Shown here: in pieces, positions 31,949 through 36,004 of the stretch
Numbering within the stretch: position 1 is the first letter of the stretch
Layout: every line of letters starts with the position of its first letter
Virus record (IMG/VR): IMGVR_UViG_3300030328_001411
Span: 1 to 36,004 of that record
Length of the DNA stretch: 36,004 nucleotides
Direction: 5' to 3' (one strand)
Source: a virus
Translations under genes and position numbers: made by a program
The notes under the pieces: model-generated
Databases searched by the model: none
Seen by the model: the letters and a program-made list of their open reading frames with translations, nothing else
What the model was told of the DNA's origin: nothing

Positions 31949-31979
31949 CCAGGGCAGCTCAAACTGTCCTGGCTTTTTT
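31949..31979 (+). terminator. Intrinsic terminator abutting terminase start
   Basis: CCAGGGCAG and CTGTCCTGG (31949-31957, 31964-31972) form a 9-bp stem with one G-U and a 6-base loop, then C and six T, ending directly at the A of the terminase small subunit ATG. It should stop late transcription unless it is antiterminated. Confidence 0.75.
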
Positions 31980-32372
31980 ATGAAAAAAGAACGAGTTACA
32001 AAGAAACAAATGGAGCTTATCTGTAATGAGCTTATGGAAGGCAAGAGCCTGGCTAAGATATGCCAGGGCAATGCAGATCTTCCCAGCTCAAGAACAGTTA
32101 CCAGGCATCTCCAGGACAGCGAAGAGAGTTACGTCCAGTATCGCAAAGCAAGAGCGATCCAGGGTGAATTGCTGCGTGATGAGATCATTGACCTGGTAGA
32201 GCAGAAACTTCCAGAAGATCCTAAACTGGCAATGGCAGAAGTAGGACGCAGACGCCTCGAGGTAGAACATAAGGACAAGTATATTAGGCAGCTGCAACCA
32301 CTAGGAATAAGAGATAGAGCAGAGGATAAGAGCGACCAGGTAAGTGGTACGATAACTTTGTCCTGGGAGTAG
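31980..32372 (+). CDS. Terminase small subunit
   Basis: This 130-residue helical protein has an N-terminal HTH-like region (KKQMELICNELMEGKSLAKI, then LPSSRTVTRHLQDSEE) and a helical oligomerisation middle, typical of small terminase. It recognises the packaging site and recruits the large subunit. No ribosome site lies upstream of the ATG; the T-tract of the terminator is there instead. The next in-frame Met (32010) has none either. Confidence 0.8.
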   Translation: MKKERVTKKQMELICNELMEGKSLAKICQGNADLPSSRTVTRHLQDSEESYVQYRKARAIQGELLRDEIIDLVEQKLPEDPKLAMAEVGRRRLEVEHKDKYIRQLQPLGIRDRAEDKSDQVSGTITLSWE

Positions 32373-32616
32373 TACGTTTTTTTCTACGCTCTGTGTCCTG
32401 GCTCACGCGTGCGAGGAAAGATTTAACCAGGCATTTGGTTCCAGTTTGGTTCCAATCCTGGCTGTAATCGTTGCTGTAGCTGCGTAGGGTCACCAGTTTA
32501 CAGCTATGGACCCCCTTGTTTTCTGGGTTTTTCTGGGATTTTTGACCCCCACCACCCCCAAATCTTTGGGCGTGCGTGCTATGTTATTATGATACCAAGA
32601 TGAGGAGGTACAGCTT
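32373..32616. other. 244-base gap between terminase genes, possible packaging site
   Basis: The gap holds two GGTTCC sites 11 bp apart (32437, 32448) matching, inverted, the repeat right of attP, a GGGTCACCAG box, and a pyrimidine/C-rich stretch (about 32544-32559). It ends with GAGGAGG for the GTG start of the large subunit. A pac/cos signal is plausible here, but it is not demonstrable from sequence. Confidence 0.35.
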
Positions 32617-33915
32617 GTGACACACATCAATATACCTTACAAGCCAAGACCACTACAAAAGGAATTGCACCAGGCTATATCAGAGCATAGATGGTCTGTC
32701 GTGGTATGTCACAGACGCTTTGGTAAAACAGTAGCTGCGATTAACCATTTGCTGAGAGATGCTATCCTTACCTCGAAGTCTAACCCCAGGTTTGCTTATA
32801 TAGCTCCAACGTATAGACAAGCGAAGAACGTAGCCTGGGACTATTTGAAACAATTTGCTAGTGCAATACCTATGGCAAGGTTTCATGAAACAGAACTTAG
32901 AGCAGACTTGCCTAATGGTGCAAGGATCCAGTTACTGGGAGCTGAGAACCCAGACAGTTTAAGAGGAATATATCTTGATGGTTGTGTACTTGATGAAGTC
33001 GCAGATATGCCAGAAAGTTTATTTCCAGAAGTTATAAGACCAGCGTTATCAGATAGGAACACCAAGGAGAAGCCTACCTGGGCGTTATTTATTGGTACAC
33101 CTAAAGGCACTAATGCTTTTTATGATTTATATGAAGCTGCCCAGGAACAAGAGGATTGGTTTAGTGTTATTTATAAAGCAAGTGAAACTGGCATTGTTGA
33201 CGAAGAAGAGCTAGACGCAGCTCAAGCTATGATGACGCCAGACCAGTTTGCCCAGGAGTTTGAATGTTCCTGGGTTGCAAATGTTCCTGGGTCCATTTAT
33301 GGCAAAGAGTGCCAGGCTGCATTAGATGAGAAGAGAATATCGAATGTGCCTTACGATCCTTCAGCCAAGGTTGATACCTGGTGGGATCTTGGTATTGGCG
33401 ATAGTACAGCGATTATCTTTACGCAAAGTATAGGTAGAGCTATTCATGTTATTGATTTTTATGAAAGTAGAGGTGAGGGACTCCCCCACTATGTAGATGT
33501 ATTGTCCAGGAAGAATTACCTTTATGGGACCCACAATGCTCCACATGACATTGATGTGAGGGAACTGGGTACTGGAAAATCCAGGAGAGAGATTGCCTGG
33601 GACCTTGGGATTAACTTTCGTGTAGTTCCAAAGCTGCCAATAGAAGATGGTATTCACGCAGCTCAGTTGCTGATAGCCAGGACCTGGTTTGATAGAGATA
33701 ATTGTAAACATTTTTTAGAAGCCTTACGCCAATACCATAGGGCATATAATGAAAAGACAAGATCCTTTCGTGCAACGCCAGTTCACGATTGGTCAAGCCA
33801 CGCAGCAGACGCCTGGCGTTATTGTGCTGTAGGTATAAGAGAAGGGAAGGGATATGATAGACCTCCCCAGAATTTTGCTGATAATAAATATAACCCTCTA
33901 GGAGTTGCAGTATAA
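32617..33915 (+). CDS. Terminase large subunit
   Basis: This 432-residue protein starts at GTG with GAGGAGG upstream. The ATPase has Walker A RRFGKT at 33-38, Walker B-like GCVLDEVAD, and a coupling motif (FIGTPKGTN). The nuclease has Asp in WWDLGIGDSTAI and in HDWSSHAADAWRY. It packages DNA with the small subunit through the portal. It belongs to the phage terminase 6 type used by headful packagers, which suits a circularly permuted genome. Confidence 0.95.
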   Translation: MTHINIPYKPRPLQKELHQAISEHRWSVVVCHRRFGKTVAAINHLLRDAILTSKSNPRFAYIAPTYRQAKNVAWDYLKQFASAIPMARFHETELRADLPNGARIQLLGAENPDSLRGIYLDGCVLDEVADMPESLFPEVIRPALSDRNTKEKPTWALFIGTPKGTNAFYDLYEAAQEQEDWFSVIYKASETGIVDEEELDAAQAMMTPDQFAQEFECSWVANVPGSIYGKECQAALDEKRISNVPYDPSAKVDTWWDLGIGDSTAIIFTQSIGRAIHVIDFYESRGEGLPHYVDVLSRKNYLYGTHNAPHDIDVRELGTGKSRREIAWDLGINFRVVPKLPIEDGIHAAQLLIARTWFDRDNCKHFLEALRQYHRAYNEKTRSFRATPVHDWSSHAADAWRYCAVGIREGKGYDRPPQNFADNKYNPLGVAV

Positions 33916-34208
33916 TGGGATTTTTAAAACCAAAAGTACCACCACCACCTCCAGCTCCTCCTCCAGCACCACCAGTAAGTGGTCCTGGGAGTGTGAAGCC
34001 AGGTACAAATCCATATAAACCAGTAACAGAAGAAGATGCTGAAACAACAACAATCACACCAAAAGATGTTGTTAGAGCTGGTTCAGAAGAAGAGTTTTTG
34101 AAAAAGCAAATGAAAAATAAAAAGGGACGCAAATCTACAATACTTTCTGGATCTATGGGCGATACGTCAAAAGCTCCAGTTCAGTATGGTAGTTTATTGA
34201 AAAACTAA
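33915..34208 (+). CDS. Proline-rich head-associated protein, paralogue 1
   Basis: This 97-residue protein has a poly-proline N-terminal part (residues 8-20), then 'ITPKDVVRAGSEEE' and a C-terminal KKGRKSTILSGSMGD ... SLLKN segment. The C-terminal pattern (TIL-G-D, then LL) recurs in the protein at 34774 and in many small proteins next to portal genes. An anchor role in the head is inferred. Confidence 0.6.
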   Translation: MGFLKPKVPPPPPAPPPAPPVSGPGSVKPGTNPYKPVTEEDAETTTITPKDVVRAGSEEEFLKKQMKNKKGRKSTILSGSMGDTSKAPVQYGSLLKN

Positions 34209-34376
34209 ATGAATTGTTGGCATTGTAAGCATGAACTGATTTGGGGTGGAGATCACGACCTGGAAGAAGATGATATGATGGTCACGAATTTATCATGTCC
34301 AAAATGTGAAAGTTACGTTGAGGTTTATTTGCCAAATAATAGCCAAGATAAAGAAAAGAAAAACACCATAAAGTGA
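34209..34376 (+). CDS. Small zinc-ribbon protein of packaging module
   Basis: This 55-residue protein has MNCWHCKHELIWGGDHD at the start and SCPKCES in the middle, two CxxC pairs forming a zinc ribbon. Near-identical openings are common in marine podoviruses. The C-terminus is basic. Its end overlaps the GTG start of the next gene. Confidence 0.7.
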   Translation: MNCWHCKHELIWGGDHDLEEDDMMVTNLSCPKCESYVEVYLPNNSQDKEKKNTIK

Positions 34377-34771
34377 TTACCCCATTTTATGGCAATCAGA
34401 ACATTGCCAGGTATCAGCTTTTAAAAGCAATGGATAAAACTGATTACCAATATAAAGACAAACACCAGAAAATTATTGATTATTCAATAATCCTGGAGTG
34501 CGTTAACAAGCATAGAGAAGTAGCTGGTTATATCTGGTTTTATAAAACAAGGAACGCAGAAACAAAATGGGTTGCTCATGTCCTGGTATATGAGAGCTTT
34601 CAGAAAAAGTTTTTTACCAGGACTTTAGTCAATTCTGTTTTTGCATTTGCCTGGGTAATGGGTGCAGAAGAAATATTAACAGAAAACTTTGAAACAGTTT
34701 TAAATGAGCGAATGGGTGCAAAGCTCGTTGAAGGTCAAGTTATATACAAACTTCCACATGAATGGAGATAA
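34373..34771 (+). CDS. GNAT-like protein in packaging module
   Basis: This 132-residue protein, GTG start, has alternating strands and helices with YIWFYKTRNAETKWVAHVLVY, 'FFTRTLVNSVFAFAWVMGAEEIL' and LNERMGAKLVEGQVIYKL, the order of a GNAT fold. A catalytic role is unproven. It is similar in kind, not in sequence, to the protein at 6709. Confidence 0.5.
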   Translation: MITPFYGNQNIARYQLLKAMDKTDYQYKDKHQKIIDYSIILECVNKHREVAGYIWFYKTRNAETKWVAHVLVYESFQKKFFTRTLVNSVFAFAWVMGAEEILTENFETVLNERMGAKLVEGQVIYKLPHEWR

Positions 34772-34773
34772 GC

Positions 34774-35133
34774 ATGGGTGCAGTTGTAAATTTAATTAAA
34801 AAGGTTACTGGTGCAGCTACTGGTAAAACACCAGCAGCACCACCAGCAGAAGAGGAAGAAGTTACACCTACGCCTACGCCTACGCCAGTTGTAACGCCAA
34901 CTCCAGTTGTGACACCAACTCCAGTTGTAACGCCAGCTCCAGTTGTTTCAGAGCCAGAGCCAGAGCCAGAGCCAATAACGCCTAAAGATCCAGTAAGGCA
35001 AGGTGATCCTGGTGCTGTAGGTACTGGACAATATAAAAAGAAAAGAAGGACCAGGACAAAAACAGTAATGACAAGTTCAAGTGGTGTTCTTGGTGATGCA
35101 CCAGTTAAAAAGAAAACTTTATTAGGATCTTAA
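34774..35133 (+). CDS. Proline/threonine-repeat head-associated protein, paralogue 2
   Basis: This is 119 residues from ATG 34774; GGAG lies 7 bases before it, which favours it over the in-frame ATG at 34762. The middle is TPTPVV and EPEPEP repeats. 'ITPKDPVRQGDPG' and 'KTVMTSSSGVLGDAPVKKKTLLGS' match the parts of the 33915 gene. It lies directly before the portal. Confidence 0.62.
   Translation: MGAVVNLIKKVTGAATGKTPAAPPAEEEEVTPTPTPTPVVTPTPVVTPTPVVTPAPVVSEPEPEPEPITPKDPVRQGDPGAVGTGQYKKKRRTRTKTVMTSSSGVLGDAPVKKKTLLGS
34868..34974 (+). repeat. Coding tandem repeats
   Basis: An 18-base unit starting CCAGTTGT occurs at 34885, 34903, 34921 and 34939, preceded by CCTACG steps and followed by GAGCCA hexamers. 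It encodes TPxPVV and EP repeats. Such arrays change length by slippage. Confidence 0.8.
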
Positions 35134-36004
35134 ATGTCAGATAAAAAAGCAGAACAAATTGTTAAACAGTTTGATAGTTTAGCAGCTCAAAGATCTAACT
35201 GGGAAAGTCATTGGCAAGAGATTGGTGATTATATTATCCCCAGGAAAGCAGATGTTACAAAAGCAAGAAGTGATGGTGATAAAAGATCAGAGCTTGTTTT
35301 TGATGGTACAGCTCTTCATGCAGCAGAATTATTATCAGCTAGTTTACATGGAATGTTGACTAATTCCAGTACAGCCTGGTTTTCTTTACGCTTTCGTAAT
35401 GCAGAGCTTGATGGGAATGATGAAGCAAAAGAATGGCTGCAATCTGTAGAAGATGTTATGTACCTGGCTTTTTCCAGGTCAAACTTCCATGAACAAGTGC
35501 ATGAGCTTTACCATGACTTAATTACTTTTGGTACAGCTGTGATGTTTATTGAAAATGATCCTAAGTATCAATTACAGTTTTCAACCAGGCATATATCAGA
35601 ATGTTACTTATCAGAAGATGAGAAGGGCAGAGTTGATACAGTATATAGAAAATTTCAAATGCCAAATCGTGCTGTACTGCAAAGATTTGGTGAAAAGGTT
35701 TTATCAACTAAAAGATTAACAGAAATAAAAGAAAATCCTTACAATAATACAACTCTTCTTCATGCTGTGTTTCCAAATAGCGAAAGAGATATAACAAAGG
35801 TTACGAATAATAATAAACCATTTTCTTCTATTTATGTGGACCATGAAGAAAAAATTACATTATCAGAAGGTGGTTTTGATGAATTACCTTATTGCTGTCC
35901 CAGGTATTTAAAGAGTTCTTTTGAAATAGGTTATGGTAGATCACCAGCTATGACAGCTCTTGCTGATACCAAAATGCTTAATAAAATGAGTGAAGTATCT
36001 ATTC
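35134..36004 (+). CDS. Portal (head-tail connector) protein, N-terminal part
   Basis: ATG follows the previous stop by one base. The first 257 codons before the join carry family marks: 'RSNWESHWQEIGDYIIPRKAD' (residues 20-40), 'ELLSASLHGMLTNSSTAWFSLRF' and ELYHDLITFGTAVMFIEND. It continues at position 1. It is the T7 gp8-like connector, about 532 residues in all. Confidence 0.95.
   Translation, partial: MSDKKAEQIVKQFDSLAAQRSNWESHWQEIGDYIIPRKADVTKARSDGDKRSELVFDGTALHAAELLSASLHGMLTNSSTAWFSLRFRNAELDGNDEAKEWLQSVEDVMYLAFSRSNFHEQVHELYHDLITFGTAVMFIENDPKYQLQFSTRHISECYLSEDEKGRVDTVYRKFQMPNRAVLQRFGEKVLSTKRLTEIKENPYNNTTLLHAVFPNSERDITKVTNNNKPFSSIYVDHEEKITLSEGGFDELPYCCPRYLKSSFEIGYGRSPAMTALADTKMLNKMSEVSI
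35905..36004. repeat. Right copy of 100-bp terminal overlap
   Basis: This is identical to bases 1-100 except at 36003 (T for A). If joined, the molecule is 35904 bases. Confidence 0.9.

Noticed and set aside
33611-34132. Minus-strand frames opposite terminase and the proline-rich gene
   Set aside because: Mirror of the poly-proline codons (Gly-rich run) and of the terminase; no ribosome site.
1-36004. CRISPR array or phage RNA polymerase promoters
   Set aside because: No spaced direct repeats of CRISPR size were seen, and there is no phage RNA polymerase gene or repeated 20-bp late promoter.

Overview
The window is an essentially complete genome of a temperate, short-tailed (T7-like podovirus) bacteriophage, AT-rich, probably infecting a marine alphaproteobacterium. 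The host guess is inference. It rests on resemblance to small marine podoviruses (T7-type portal, tail tubular A/B and ejection proteins without a phage RNA or DNA polymerase), a gene-transfer-agent-type 3TM holin, a DUF6362-like protein, and an attP core that looks like the 3' end of a bacterial tRNA-Pro gene. The last 100 bases repeat the first 100 with one mismatch, and the portal reading frame is continuous across that join. The sequence is therefore a circular or circularly permuted molecule of about 35.9 kb cut arbitrarily inside the portal gene.

Layout. (1) Packaging and virion module, + strand, running over the join: late promoter and leader with two terminator-like structures (31806-31979), terminase small and large subunits, small head-associated proteins, portal (35134 to 828), Bbp19-like protein, scaffold, major capsid, a putative decoration protein, a terminator and a folded intergenic RNA (3395-3503), tail tubular A and B, GNAT-like protein, three internal virion/ejection proteins plus a polyvalent one carrying ParB-like and zeta-kinase-like domains, and a tail fibre with its companion gene. 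(2) Lysis cassette 20478-22753: several membrane proteins including a 3TM holin and an EF-hand protein, two tiny basic proteins, and an M15 peptidase endolysin. (3) Integration module 22754-24484: attP region with phased repeats, tyrosine integrase, terminator. (4) Leftward early operon 26929-24567: PD-(D/E)XK exonuclease, a candidate single-strand annealing protein, an SSB-like candidate, an excisionase-like protein and a small ORF. (5) Immunity region 27023-28332: repressor-like and Cro-like genes, divergent. (6) Rightward early genes 28332-29616: Hjc-like resolvase, AT-hook and zinc-ribbon miniproteins, DUF6362-like protein. (7) Two leftward accessory units, 30852-29613 and 31698-30949, the latter a tRNA-guanine-transglycosylase-like protein.

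How it works together (inference). A repressor binds a 15-bp palindrome, TGACGTTWAACGTCA-like, that overlaps the -35 region at nearly every early or accessory promoter, so one protein could silence integrase, recombination, lytic and accessory units together. Late expression appears to start from a separate promoter just ahead of terminase and must pass two intrinsic terminators, which suggests antitermination control. No polymerase, primase or helicase is visible. Replication therefore probably uses host enzymes helped by the phage exonuclease, annealing protein and resolvase.

The most striking whole-genome signal is a roughly ten-fold excess of CCWGG (CCAGG/CCTGG) over base-composition expectation on both gene strands and in all codon phases. 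The excess drops sharply in the tail fibre module (16622-20452) and in the major capsid gene.
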